This document shows positions 1 to 61,488 of a DNA stretch of 64,000 nt, piece after piece; the first letter of the stretch is position 1; every line of letters starts with the position of its first letter. A program made the position numbers and the translations under genes. The notes under the pieces were generated by a model. The model was given only the letters and a program-made list of their open reading frames with translations, was not told the origin of the DNA and did not search any database. Source of the stretch: Diphasiastrum complanatum (Eukaryota; Streptophyta; Lycopodiopsida; Lycopodiales; Lycopodiaceae); NCBI GenBank assembly GCA_029204225.1, contig CM055095.1, positions 56,582,728 to 56,646,727 of the forward strand, in the 5' to 3' direction.

Positions 1-1602
1 TAAAGGTGTAACTAATGAAGTTTGGATGAAAACTTCACTTTTCAAATCTGATTTTCAGATTTACAGGTTTAAAAAAATAGAACTTCAAAATGAAAATCAG
101 AACTTCAAACACTTCAATTATGTAAAAAATAACACTAGTTTTGATCAAAACACATAGCTAGAATCAATCTTTTTGCAAAAAAAAGTTTGTGTATGTAGGG
201 GAAAGACTTCCTCTAACCATCCCACAAATCTTTTTTCAGAACTTTCAAAAACCCAAAGCCCAATTTAAAACTTCTCTAACATGATAAAAATCAGCCCCTA
301 AGCAATTCTATAAGGATCACTACTCTTTTCTAAAGAAAATTGGATACTCCAACTACAAGCTTCCTACAACTAGGAAAGCCAATAATCTTCCCCAAAAAAA
401 TTTAGTTGGTGATCTTAATAGAACTTGAAGAAGTTTAGAAAGGTTATCATCCTTTGTCTAGATCTGTTACCACTTTGACAGGTAAAAAGGAGAAAGCCCT
501 ACAAATCCAAGGTAGAGCCTCCAAATGCCCTCCAAGCAACCTGCAAACTCCAAGATGCTTTTCCAACTCCAAGCTAGAATGCCTCCACCTGCAAGTAAGG
601 ATCTGCAAGCCTCCAAGGATCTCTCCTCCACTTGTGTCCCTACTCTTAAACACAAAGGAAGATAACAAGCTAGCCTCAAGTATTCACCACCCAGCCATAG
701 CTAGATCCAAGCTCCAAGCAAGACCTATCTAGCAGCCCCTTGCTAACCATAAACAAATCACAAGCATATCACAACAATCCATAGCTTACTCAAGATCCAA
801 ACTCTACTTATGTCTCATACCATAAGCAAGATCCAAACCATTAGCACACTACACACAAGAAATACTCTACACACTAGTAGCCACACTAGAACATAAGCAA
901 GGTAAGCAAAAGAGATCTCTCTCCCTCCCAATGGGCGCCCTACTCCTCTTATATAGATGGCATTTAGTTCTCTCCAATACACTATGGAGTTCCATGCACA
1001 TCCAATGAGAAAGAGAGAGGCCTAGAGGAGTTCAAGAGCCTTCATAGGCTTATGGAAGGTCATCAGACATCTTCCATAACTTATGACTCTTTGATTACTA
1101 TTCTTGTGGAACTTGAAACTCAATGGACCCTTTAGGAGGACACCCTCCTACTAAATTCAAATTGGCAAGAAATAGAGTGAAAAATCTAGAATTACTCGTC
1201 CAGCTCTAGGATCATGATTTCAAGCTTCTAAGTGATCTCTGAAAGCAGCGAGTAATTGGGTGGAGGGAAAATGAAAAAACTCGAATTGGCGAGTAATCGG
1301 CTAATTACTTGTCGTGAAGTCTGATGAGAGATCTAACTGTGCAGAGAGTTCTATCGAAAGAGAGAATAAAGATAATGAAAATACTCGAGATTTTTAAATC
1401 AGCGAGTAATCAATATCGGCAAGTAATCAGGATATTACTCGCCGAGTAGACTGATGGTGCATCAAACTTTGTCTTGCTCTTTAGAAAAGTGAAAAATAAT
1501 CAAAATAACAAAAAATTCAAAAAAACACAGTAAGGTGAGTAATAAACCTGTCAAGAAGGAGAAAAATACAAACAAAAAATCCGCTCATAGGACTATTTGG
1601 CA

Positions 1603-1626
1603 CCGTCTCTCCGATAGCGGCGCCAA
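1603..1626 (-). other. tRNA-Asp-like primer-binding site of a decayed LTR element
   Basis: On the minus strand the sequence TGGCGCCGCTATCGGAGA resembles the complement of plant tRNA-Asp 3' ends (TGGCGCCG followed by a G-rich run), with about four mismatches in 18. Athila/Tat-type gypsy elements use this primer. The LTR would lie to the right (from about 1630) and the element interior to the left. I could not find the partner LTR. Confidence 0.4.
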
Positions 1627-2678
1627 AAAAAAGTTGGTCCCTTTCTGTGCCTCCCTAATCAGATGGATCTAGAGGGCAGAGAGAGGGTTTTCTGGATCTA
1701 TTCTGAGTGAGTAGTTGTGTGTAGTATCGGGATAAACGAAGAGATAGGAGTGGGAATCTAGGCTTGCTAAGGTTTTCAATCTTAAGATCTAATCGTGGAA
1801 TAGCCTAGAGTTGTGTGTTGTTCATCTTTGGTGCTTTTTCTCTTTTTGGTATTTTTCTTGGTTTGATTGGTTTTTTTGTGCTACCAACGTTGATCTGCAT
1901 TGCAAATACAATGTTCATCAAAAATTCAGAAGAGATTAGGACACTCATAGTAATCACAGCAATATAATAAACAAATAAACTTTGAGTGGAAATTGATAAA
2001 TAAGAAAACTAATTGAATCAAAAAGATGGAAATCCTACCAATAGGATTTTAGTAACTCTTAAACTGTATCCAAACAGATTTCATTGCTCGGATAAAGAGT
2101 TCTATCACCACTCATTCAATCTAGCCATTTCATATTGTTTGGCGGTTTTAAATTCAATATTTTTTGTCAATGACGTGCAATTAAATCCAATATCCAATCA
2201 AAACCCATTACAACATAGCATGTGTCAATAGAATTCTTAGGTTCTTATGTCCTTTTTTGATGCACTAAATTGGATCAATCAAATAACCTTAAGTTGAATT
2301 GTCTCACCATATTAATCTTAACAAGACTAGCTAGTAGCTTCTTAGTTTGCTTCTTTATGTAAATTCCAAGAGTTACACAAAACAATGGCTACATTATGAG
2401 TCGTATATTATTCACAATGCACAAGAGTTACTTCTAGAAGGCCAAAAGACAAACCGTGCAATGTGAATAGTTTTCTTCGTCTCCAACGAAATATGTAGTT
2501 ACTTTGTGTTGTACTTGTTGAAAATAAATCATCATGCAAAAAGGGCTATCCAATGAGGAGATATAAGCATCATAGAAGTGGCTCATTTGTGATCCCTCCT
2601 CTTTTTACGGTGTGGAATTCAAATTCACTCAATATCACAAAGGATATACAAGTAAAGAGGATAAATAACATTGTAGAT

Positions 2679-2831
2679 GAAACAAGTGGCTATTAAAAGC
2701 CGAGAGAGCTTTTTCACTTCATTAGCTATGTATGTCATGGAATTGAAGTCACCCATTTTCTTGAAACAAGTGGCTATTAAAAGCCGAGAGAGCTTTTTTA
2801 CTTCATTAGCTATGTATGTCATGGAATGGGC
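2679..2831. repeat. 84-bp tandem duplication
   Basis: A unit beginning GAAACAAGTGGCTATTAAAA occurs at 2679 and again at 2763 with few changes. The second copy breaks off after GTCATGGAAT. The units abut directly. Confidence 0.85.
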
Positions 2832-4100
2832 TACGCAAGCCCATTTCCCATGGTAAGGTTCTGTTGATAAGCTCGCTAGGGTGAGATAAGAGGCCCCTAC
2901 AACCAAAATGGGATTGTGTGCAACCCATTTTCTTACACAAATAATGAAACGAAAGATTTTTTGCATGCTTGTAATGATTGGCTTTAACGGCAACCTTCTA
3001 CTATGAGCTAGTCTTTTTCTAATGAAGAGGTGTCAATATGAGCTATTTCGTCTTTTTGTGGCTAAGAGAGGAGCACTATGAGCTAGTTTGACTTGTTGTG
3101 ATTGTGACGTGCCCATTTTAATCTAATTTATCTTTTTGGGATTGAGACCACATATTCTACACTTAGGTCCCAATATTATCCAATGATCTAAACACCTCCA
3201 TCTACATAAATGCATTATGATCAAATGCATCTACTTTCTTGATTGTTGGATGAGCATCGGGGCTTACCTACACCCTCAACTGAATTGAGGAACAAGATGA
3301 TCTCATTATAAGAATAAATTGTTGCCATTAATGTTATGGAACTATACAACATTTATTTATATCAAAAGTTCCTTATGTGGGATTTCAGATAGTGTGCCAT
3401 GATTTTCAACAACTTCAAAAAATTATATTCCACACAGCATTTGGTCATCTGTCTTTCAATTTCAAGCAACCATGAGAATTGTTTAAAACACATTATTACA
3501 ACTTGCCTTTTAAGAATTGATCAATGTTGTTGCTAAATTACAATTGACAAAAAAAAATTTACACACTTTAATCTTGGGTTTGATTGATTCATATTAACGA
3601 TGCATGGATGCATCCTGACCTACAAGTTCCAAGGTAGGAGGGAGCAAGGCTGCAAGGACTATCAATGTATAAGATTACACTCAATAGTGCCAATTGGGAT
3701 GATTACTGCAATGTTGAAAGAATCATCTTCACTTATGGAGTATGAACTCACATTGAATACAATCACCAAAGCTTAGGCACTTGCACAACTTGGGATCCCC
3801 CATTGAGTAGTGTGGTGGTGAAGACTTATTTCCTCTCCTTGAGATTTGAAGTTCTTGGTTGAGTAGCCCAAAGGGCAGGCCCCTTTTTTTGGGGTGGACA
3901 AAATCATTTTTATGAATGTTCTCACATTGTGTATGCAGCAATTTGTTGACAATGTTGTTGGGAGTTTTTTAACATACATTAGAGTTGTCTATCGCCAAAC
4001 GCATCATGGAATCAAGTTACCGATTGTAAGGAGTTTAAGTATTTCACTGATAATGAAAATAGTGAAATGTTAGCACAAATTTGAATATCTAGGTCATCTA

Positions 4101-5281
4101 TTGCTGGTAGGAGTCGAGGTAGATCAAAGTGAAGAAGTGTCATCCTTTGTGGATAAGATTGGTGAGCTCACCATTTCAGTAAGTGAGAATGTTGGTATAA
4201 CAACGGGGCATTACTTTCTCGAAACTTCAGTTTCATGCAAAACAGTAGAAAAATGAGCCGGTAATGATTGGAAGTGGCAAAGGTCATCATCACAATAGGT
4301 GTGTTCATCAAGGCCAGCAGGAGTTGAGTAAGATAAAAGTTGCTGCTACAAAGCTGCCCCTGCCTGCTCCTGGGAGCCTTGTGCTCCCAGGTTACGTTCA
4401 GCCCAACAGTGTACACTTGTGAATAAAAATTGCTAGTACACCACATATGTGTACACTTGTGAATGAAAATTGCTAGTAAATTGTAGTTGTAACTCCGCTT
4501 TGCTCTCACACTAGGTGTACTCCATATGTGCTTCTTGCTAACATCAAACTTAATAAGATAAAGCAGCACATGGCTATTGCAACAATTACAAAAGACTTTC
4601 GGCCAGAAATCTCCTTCGTGTAGCGGTGTGTCAAGGCTCCCGTCATACTTTAGCAAAAGACACAATGAAAACTGTAACACCACTCCATCACTGGTTAATT
4701 TGCAGGAAGTTGCTATCGAACCAAAAAACCCTAATCTTATGCATACTACCTCAGATATCCATGGTATGTGTTGATAAACTTCCAGAATTTTAAGCCACAA
4801 GATGGCAAACTCATGTGCCAAAACATACATAAAGGCTTTTCACTTTTACATGCAGAATGCATCATTTCTGAAGAATGTGTAGCACTTGAAATTCTGGCTG
4901 GGTGTTTCAACGAAACAACATTTGTAAGATTGGCTACAGTTTTCTATGTAGACTAACCTTTATACCAGACAGCTAGAACTGGGCACCGCAATCTCTACAC
5001 CAATCCACTAAAATCTAATTTACAAGCTTCTGTAGTAAATATTAAGCCACAAGGAGCCTTTTATACTATTAAAGGCCTACACTAAATTGACCAGGCTCTA
5101 CCAAGAACTTTGGCTAATTCTGAGAGGTGCAATCTCCAGATCTTGTTGCACTTTACAGAGTGTCACTTTTCATACTCAAATGAATTCACAAACTTTACAG
5201 CTAGTTGATACTAGATAACCTTTCCTGCATGCATCTTTACATTGACTTGCAGACTGAACAAAGCAAAGAGGTCAAAGAAAC
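4101..5281 (-). other. Probable 3' untranslated region and flank of KAC
   Basis: Sequence downstream of the KAC stop codon. It contains a 30-bp direct repeat (GTGTACACTTGTGAATAAAA and following bases) at 4409-4438 and 4449-4478. A minus-strand 220-codon reading frame (4168-4830) lacks any recognisable motif and is probably chance. I cannot place the polyadenylation site. Confidence 0.4.
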
Positions 5282-53849
<48,568 letters not shown>

Positions 53850-55340
53850 CGTTTGCCTTCACGGGGAATCTACTCTCCGTGCATGTTTGTTACAAAGTAA
53901 TCGGACAATAACCTAATACGAAGAATCTCACACAGCCGCAATGCCTTGAACGTGTCAGCAATTGGTAGCATACAGCACTTGGCAAGGTTCATCGATAACT
54001 CATTTCCTTCAGAGCTGAGATTGACAAGTTCGTTAAGTTGCGAACCAATAGAAAAACTTCCATAAGCACGGGTTGCAGCTATTCTTGAGGGCGTTTCTGG
54101 AGCACAAAATATTTGAGATAAAACGTATTATCATTTCCCATTGACCGAGCTTTTGCAGTGACTAAACAGGATGCGCTTCCATGCCAACTCGACCTACATA
54201 AGGGACTATCCAAAGCTTCACCCCTCTGTAATGAAGGAACAAAATGCAGACTTATCTCCAGCATTGCTTTTCACCGGGTTAGAACATTGCGATAGCAGGA
54301 ATTCCACCAAATCAAATAGCCGTCTTTCAAATGACAACTAGATATTTATATGATTGGTCGAATGCAGCGTAAGGACTTTTGTTGTTGGACCGCCTTATAG
54401 TGCCGTGGCCAATTGCTATAGCAGGAGCTCGATCCCGCAAACATTCAAAAATCGAAACAGGCGCCTCGAATACTGTAGGAAAGTCCCTTGTGTTCACCTA
54501 AAGATTGCTTTCACTGCACCGCCAGAAAGGAACATTGCCTTTCGATCACAAGAATGCTGAATAACACCAGTAACTTTATCTTCCCTTGCCAAAATTATCT
54601 CGAGATTTTCCAGCTGGAAGAACGTGGCACCCTTGGAGCTTGAAGCTAAAAACAAAGGCCTCGTCCGATATCAAGTCCGCAAGGCTTACAACGAAGTCCA
54701 ATACAAAACATTAGACAAAAGGGCTGATAAAATGCCACAAAATGACAATTGTCTTTGACGAACCAAAAAACAAATGAGAAATGTTCTGCTTTTGTAGATC
54801 ACTCTAAGCTCTTAACAGGCAAGCACAAAATGCCACCGAGCATATCAATGGTTGCACAAAAGCAAGAAACTAAGCCGGGACCAAAATAACGAGAAAGCGG
54901 CGGATTCACCAATAAATTAGCCGGCAAAAGAGCGAAGAATTTGCTCTTCAAAAAATATACTCAACATATGAATGACTTGCTCATCAACAATAGTACAATG
55001 GCATGAAAAATGAAAGAAAGATCATTAACCGGTGAGATTTCTGAAGGTATAAATGCAACCCGAGCACGAATCTGCTATTCACGGATCATGCAAACCACAG
55101 CAAAAATCAGAATATCAAAAAATTTAAGCATGATGAAATGGCGATGGAAGGCGACAGAGGTGCGCGAAGCTCGTCATAGAAAAACGAGCAAATATTTTTG
55201 CGAAGGAGACAATGGATCTACACGGAGACAAGAGAGAAAGGTCGACGAGGACGAGGAGGTAAGAGAGGGAAAAATCGTAGATTACATCGGATTTAAGGAA
55301 ATGTTTGGAATCCGAATGCTAGATCGAAACTAGTCATGTC
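53850..55340 (-). promoter_or_regulatory. Probable KAC leader and promoter area
   Basis: Upstream of the start codon on the minus strand. Between 55330 and 55000 the transcript-sense strand is pyrimidine-rich (CCTCCTCGTCCTCGTCGACC, TTTCTCTCTTGTCTCC), as many plant 5' leaders are. A TATA-like AAATAAAATTA lies at about 55365-55380. A leader intron between there and exon 1 is possible. All of this is inferred. Confidence 0.35.
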
Positions 55341-55445
55341 ACCTAACCACAAAAACTTTTTTGCTTTTAATTTTATTTAACAACCAAAAAAAATCCTTTC
55401 CTTGGGCTTCCACCCATTTGTCAAGCCCTAGGCCACCTCCATTGC

Positions 55446-55995
55446 CACAGCTTGCCCAATCTATCAACGACATGTGGACTAGCTTGTCCAATCTACCGAT
55501 GACGTTTGGACCGATAGATGCTCTCATCTCAGGCCCAGCGTGTGAGTCATTGGTCCCTTGCGCCTTGGGCTGCTTTTTGGTGACTGAGCGCCCCTACAAG
55601 CATGGTCGGATTCTACTCGAGCTAGTCCTGTCAACAGAAGAATCTATGAACGACATGTGGACTAGCTTGTCCAATCTAGCAACGACATGTGGACCGATAC
55701 ATGCTCTCATCCCAAGCCCAATGTGGGGGTCATTGGTCCCCTACGCCTCGGGCTGCTTTTTGGTGGCTGAGCGCCCCTCACAAGCATGGCCAGATTCTAC
55801 TAGAGCTAGTCCTCTCAACCGAAAAATCTATCAATGACACGTGGAATAGCTTGTCCAATCTATCAACGACAAGTGGACCGATAGGTGCTCTAATCCCACG
55901 CCCAATGTGGGGATCCTTGGTCCCCAACGGCTTGGGCTACTTTTTGGCTTAGCACCCCTCACAAGCATGGTTGGATTCTATCAAAGATAGTCCTG
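55446..55995. repeat. Three-copy tandem repeat, unit about 183 bp
   Basis: Copies begin at 55470, 55653 and 55837 with ACATGTGGACTAGCTTGTCC or a close variant. They share GGGCTGCTTTTTGGTG and ACAAGCATGG. A partial copy precedes the first (from 55446). The first two stay open in one plus-strand frame, but no known protein is apparent. It lies just upstream of the KAC leader. Confidence 0.92.
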
Positions 55996-56287
55996 ACCGA
56001 AGGAGGTTAAAGGTGAGTAGGCCTTTAGCCTTGGTACCTCTTCGAGCCACTCATTTAGACAAACCAAAGGAGAGATGATGAATAAGGTAAGGTAGGAGAG
56101 AGAAAGTATGGATGCGGTGGCATCAAGGCGAAAGGCCCAACTTCCTTTGAGATATGCAAGCTTTCCCACGAAGTGCTGGTCACAAAGGAAATTAGTAGGG
56201 CCCAACCCCATTAAAAAATAGAATATTTCTTACATTAGCAACTTGGTGCCTTCGATAGATATGCAAACATTAACCTAAACAAAATCC

Positions 56288-56541
56288 ACAAGCTCTATCG
56301 AAATGAATGAGCAATTTGCCCATATGTTTTGTAGAAATCGAGTTCACTCCTACAAATTTCATAATAAGCACTAACAAAAATATTTGTCCCCCCAAAATCA
56401 TTGCCTAGCAACACACAAGCTCTATCTAAATGATTGAGCAACTTGCCCATATGTTTTGTAGAAATAAACTTCACTACTACAAAATTCATAATCACTAACA
56501 AAATTTGTCCCCTCAAAATCATTGTGTTGCAAGACAAGTGT
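56288..56541. repeat. 127-bp tandem duplication
   Basis: ACAAGCTCTAT... starts at 56288 and 56415. Both copies run through TTGCCCATATGTTTTGTAGA to CCCTCAAAATCATTG (or a close variant) with scattered differences. Confidence 0.88.
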
Positions 56542-59500
56542 ATCCATGCTTTATAACAAGAATAGTTGATAGGAGATGATGTTTGCACAACGTCACCCAA
56601 CAATGTGTAGCTAGGTTTAGCAATGTTGATATAATTGTCATTGGTTTGTGAAGGTCTACTATGAACGCATGTTTCTAATACACGTGCAGTGGAATTTGAT
56701 GACCTGTGCTTCACATTTGCGAGTGATGTAAAATATTTTGGGTGTTTGTGGATAACATCGTTGAAGGTGATGATCACACACTCTAAAACATGATGTTGCC
56801 AAAAAGGATAGGAAGTTGAGTTCATGAAAAAAGTACCACAAATGAAAAGATAGCCTAACCTAATAAGAGTTCTAGAAGACACGAGTTGTCATTCAATTTC
56901 AATATGTAATTCCCACCTCCCCAAGTTTGGAGCATGTACCAAAATTTATATGGTTTGGGTGAGCTATACTATTGTAATTAACTACCAAAGGTGTTTCAAT
57001 TGCACCTTGAGCACATTTTCTAGATTATGAGTATGATTATAGAGCTAACAATGAATGAAAACCTCCTGGACTTTTGAAATTGAGTACTAAATCACAATTT
57101 TATGTTATTTTTTCTATCATCTTTAGCTTCAAAATAACTACATGACATTATTTATCTTTGACTCCGAATCAAATAAATATGTTTGTTCACCAATAATCGA
57201 TAATACATGGATCTACACCTTTTGCAATTGATGAACATTCTTAGAAACATGTTAGCAAAAATAAAATAAATATTTGTATCCACAAATTAGCCAATGATTG
57301 TCTCCACTACTTCAACCAAGCTTATAGTATGCCACCTTTTCCCTTCGATGAACATGGCTCTAAAAATTCTTGATCTCAAATCCTTCTAAGTATTGCAATT
57401 ATAACGAGAATAATAATATGACCAGGATGATTCAAATAGGTGTCAACAATCAAAAGTAAACTATTAACAAAGAAGATTACAGAAATAGTTCCATTTTTGC
57501 TTCTGCTCCATTTTTTCCAATGTCATTGGGACACATTGAGTGATTCTTCATACCCATGCACATGAATTTCATAGTTTCTTCTTCTATATAGTCATTCTCA
57601 TCATTTTCATCATCACTATCACTAACAAACAATACATTGATCATTTCATCAATTTTGTTGTTTGTATGCTCTCTTTTGAAAATTGTCTTATAGTTTCATC
57701 AGGAGGCATGGTTATCTTTTTTATGTGCATTTCACTTATTTGTTCTTGAAAGCTGGCATGACTAGACCTCAATTTTGTTGAAAATTTTCAACATATTTTA
57801 TGTTATTTTGATAATACAACTTTGTAAAAAAATGGAAATTTAGTTGTTTGAGATTTTTGATGGTCTTTTTTTTATGTTTTAAGTACATCTTTTAGCTTTT
57901 TAGACAAAAATAAGTATTAAAAAAATGTGTTTTAAAACACTCGTTCCAGAACATGGATATAGCTGAAAGCTTCAATACATCCATGATATATACATAAAGC
58001 AATGACCTCCATGGCTTCTCCTTGAAAATTTTGATTACAAAAAGAGAACCTAGGTTTACAATATTGACACCTTTGAAAAGGGTAGCATGTCATTTAGAAA
58101 GTCGTTATGTGTAGCAATCAAAGTAATGGCAAGATAGTCCTTAAATAGTCCTAGTAATATCTTGCCAAGACAATCAATATATATGGTAGCATTAATTTGA
58201 AGGTCATGAACTTCACCTATAGATGCAACAACCCTTCAAATTAATTTATGGATCCTAAATATCTACTCGGTAGAGAACAAGGTACACATGGTAGTAAAAA
58301 CAAATGAAAAGACAAAGCCTACAATGCCAAAACATAATAGAAGCCCATATGCCAAAACATGAAATGATGTTTTCAACCAATATAGCCATATATCAACAAT
58401 ACTAGGATGGCTTCACAACTAGATTTCTTCACAAATATAATGATTTTATAGGTAGCTACACATCAACATGAATTGACTTGTCATGTTCTAGAACATGCAA
58501 TCTTTAAAAGGAGCAAACATAGTACCATACATGCTACTATGCCATTGATATGCGTATGAAATTGCTTTTGGAATAGATATTTTTCAAGGGTAGATTCAGA
58601 TGTGACTTCATAACGAGATTATTTTGCCTATTATGCTTTAGAACGATCGCATAATGCCCAAACTTGGTTAATTACTTTGAGATTAGAAAAACATTTCATT
58701 GTCTTCGCCCTATTTAAAAAAGGAGGTAGTGGCAGTATAGAGGACAACATACACATATTAGATATGAAGTCATGGAAGTTTAGAATCAAACAAAGGTTTC
58801 CTCAACTTGTAGAAGATGAATTTTTTATTACTATGCATATGGTAACACATACTCACCCCTTTTCATGTCTAGAGGTTTGAATCTTACACAATACTTCCTC
58901 TTCCATGAGCTCGTGTGTATGTCTTCTAAGATTTACATTCTTGAAATTGTTCCAATCAAAATTTTGTTACGGCAAAAATGACCGTAACATTGCATTGCAT
59001 TTTCTCAAAGTAGTAGGGAATAAGTCCAACCTCCTTTTCAGATTAATCTCAGGACTAGCCATACATGCTAGGTCAAATTGGTGCATATGCAAGTATGATT
59101 TCTCTCTTTCTTGTCTCAAATGATCGTAAGCCAATGCTTTATGATATTGTTGGTCCGAAACATCCTCATCATGTCTCTAATATTAATGGAGCTTTGATGA
59201 GAATGCCAAATACATTTGGAAATAGCATCTCAAAACTTTGATTGATATGCACCATGATGTTATCCAAAACTTGAACTTTACTCTGCATGCATGTACACTC
59301 AATAAATGATATAGTAACCTCAACCCACACAACCAACTTTTGTCAAAAAGGTTATTGGTGTCTCAACAATGTAACCAAAATCATGTTAAGTTATTTCTCT
59401 TACCTAACGTTTCTAATTGAATTTTCTTCTTTTTTTTAATTATAACTTGGCTAGGAGCTAGTTGTAGAGCAAAATATAATCTTGACTATTCACACTACCA

Positions 59501-61480
59501 TTTCACAATTATACTTAATCATCAAGTTAAAGTAAGAATTAGGCAGAGCATTTTACAATTTTTGGCATGCAACCAGCAATTAAGTTGAAGAGTTATTTCA
59601 CAAATGTTTTGTATGACAAAGTGCTTCTCTATTTTACTCTTGTACAAATTTATCTAAAAAAGAAAAGAGTTTCAAAATTTGTATTGGCAATAGAATTTTA
59701 AATGAAATTGTAATTATGAATCTAGATGTTTAGTTTATAGTAGATGATATTCTGAATAGGCTTAAAAACACAACAACATTCAAGTGCATTGATTTGACAA
59801 TTGAATATCATTAAATCTAGGTTGCACTAGAAAATGTGACTATTTTTTTTAAGTTTTTTTTTCAATAAAGGTCGATTATGGCAAACACCAGTTTTCAAGA
59901 TATGGAAAAATTGATGCACGTGTTAAAAAAAAATATTTCGAGATTCAATGAAAAACTCACTTATAATCAATACAACAAAGAAAAATGCATTTTCTTCTGT
60001 AGGGCATATTGTCTCTATATATAATATAGGAATGAAAATAGGTAAGAGGTGCTTAGTAATGGTGCAAACCAAAAAATGTTTATGAATTTATGTCTTTTCT
60101 TATACTATATCGTCGCTATATATAGAAGACATGTTTGTCAATCTACTCGCACTTCTACTCTTTCATACAAACAAATACAAAATAAATTTCAATGACATAT
60201 TCTCTAAAAATAGTAGCATTCACTACGACGGCCATGCTAATGATTCCATATGTAGAACCAAAATATTTTATAGTGGCCAATCGTCCTCTAAATAGGGCTT
60301 TAAATTACATGAGTTGAGGTTATTGGTTGTGTTATTGTACATCATGAATTTTCACAATCATTAGTTAGAAGCCACAATGTCATTGTTTTTACTTTTATTG
60401 AAGTGTTAAAAGTTTGTTACAGAGTGATTTCTCAAAGTAAAACTATGAAAATGGTAGAAATAAATTATAAGGACATGGAAAAAGTGGAAGAGAGACAACA
60501 TTGGACACTGAAGAAGAGTTGGGAAGTAAAATCTGAAAACGAATTAATCAAATATATCAATGTGATGTGGTAAAAGAAAATGTGACTCCTTTTGGGAGGG
60601 TTTTGATGTGAGAAAAAAATTACAGAGAGTACAAAACTTGAATGCGTGTAATATGTTAGAGAGACCCTTAAGAGTGTGGGGTACCATCAAAAGAGAGCTA
60701 TTATGTATTGCAAGAGAGTAGAAAAATATTATCAAGTGAGAAACAAAGAGAGCATAAAGCAGGTGCACTTGGAAGGAATTATTTGTTCTCATTCTTATTT
60801 TTCAATTGTGATTTCTAGTACTTTTGAAAATAACAATTCTAGCTTTGAGACCAAGTACATCAATTTTTGGCTATGTACATTGGGATCATACACTAAAGGT
60901 AATGTTTTAAATTCAGATTTATGCTATATTAGGACCAACGTGAATATTGTGATTGACAAGTTTTTAAGAGGCATCTCACGTGGTGATTTATATAAGAAAA
61001 AACTTTATAACTCAAAATCGACTAAGTCTTTCATTATCAATTAATGAAGGTAACATAGTAGGGTTGATATGCTTTGCAAATATCAAATAAAACTCATGAT
61101 TTGTCTAATTTCTTTAGCCATGTGGATGTGGATTACTAAAAGAATGGTGCTACTGGAGGTGCCAATATGAATATAGCTACTCTTTAACCGTTGTACTCCC
61201 AAGTGAGCATCTTGTTTGCAAAGTCCACTAAGCAATTTTTTTATAATGTCGTCAAATATCTATCACATCAACATTCTACAAAGGAGCTTCCATGAATTTC
61301 ACATTTTTAAAAAAAACTTTAAATGGACTCAAAGCTTATAACGATATTAAGATAAGTAAGTTTAGTGCCACTAATAAAGCCTTCTTTTAGTCTCCACAAA
61401 CAAACATAGTAGATAAAATTTCTACACTGCCCTTTTGAGACATATTATATAGACCAAAATTAAATTAAGAAAGTTTGACA
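56542..61480. other. AT-rich intergenic DNA, nothing recognised
   Basis: About 5 kb of AT-rich sequence with only short reading frames lacking motifs. I saw no LTR ends, RNA genes or conserved coding blocks. Confidence 0.5.
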
Positions 61481-61488
61481 TTATATAA

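Larger units (their letters stand above)
1..4100. other. Downstream flank, no gene recognised
   Basis: No convincing coding region. The stretch holds a TATA-like CTTATATAGATGG at about 947-959, a cluster of GAGTAAT/ATTACTC motifs (1190-1540), a primer-binding-site-like sequence on the minus strand (about 1600-1626), and an 84-bp tandem duplication (2679-2831). The left part reads like decayed LTR-retrotransposon leader sequence. Confidence 0.5.

Noticed and set aside
4168-4830. 220-codon minus-strand reading frame downstream of KAC
   Set aside because: No motif or domain, includes a 40-bp repeat, low-complexity codon choice; better explained as untranslated or flanking sequence.
55010-55333. 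Plus-strand 107-codon basic frame
   Set aside because: The opposite strand has the pyrimidine-rich look of a KAC leader; the protein has no recognisable domain.
55361-55952. Plus-strand 158-codon frame over the 183-bp tandem repeat
   Set aside because: It arises from repeat units that happen to lack stops; frame changes between copies and no known domain.
57540-57749. Hydrophobic 69-codon frame
   Set aside because: AT-rich DNA yields Ile/Phe-rich frames by chance; no conserved feature.
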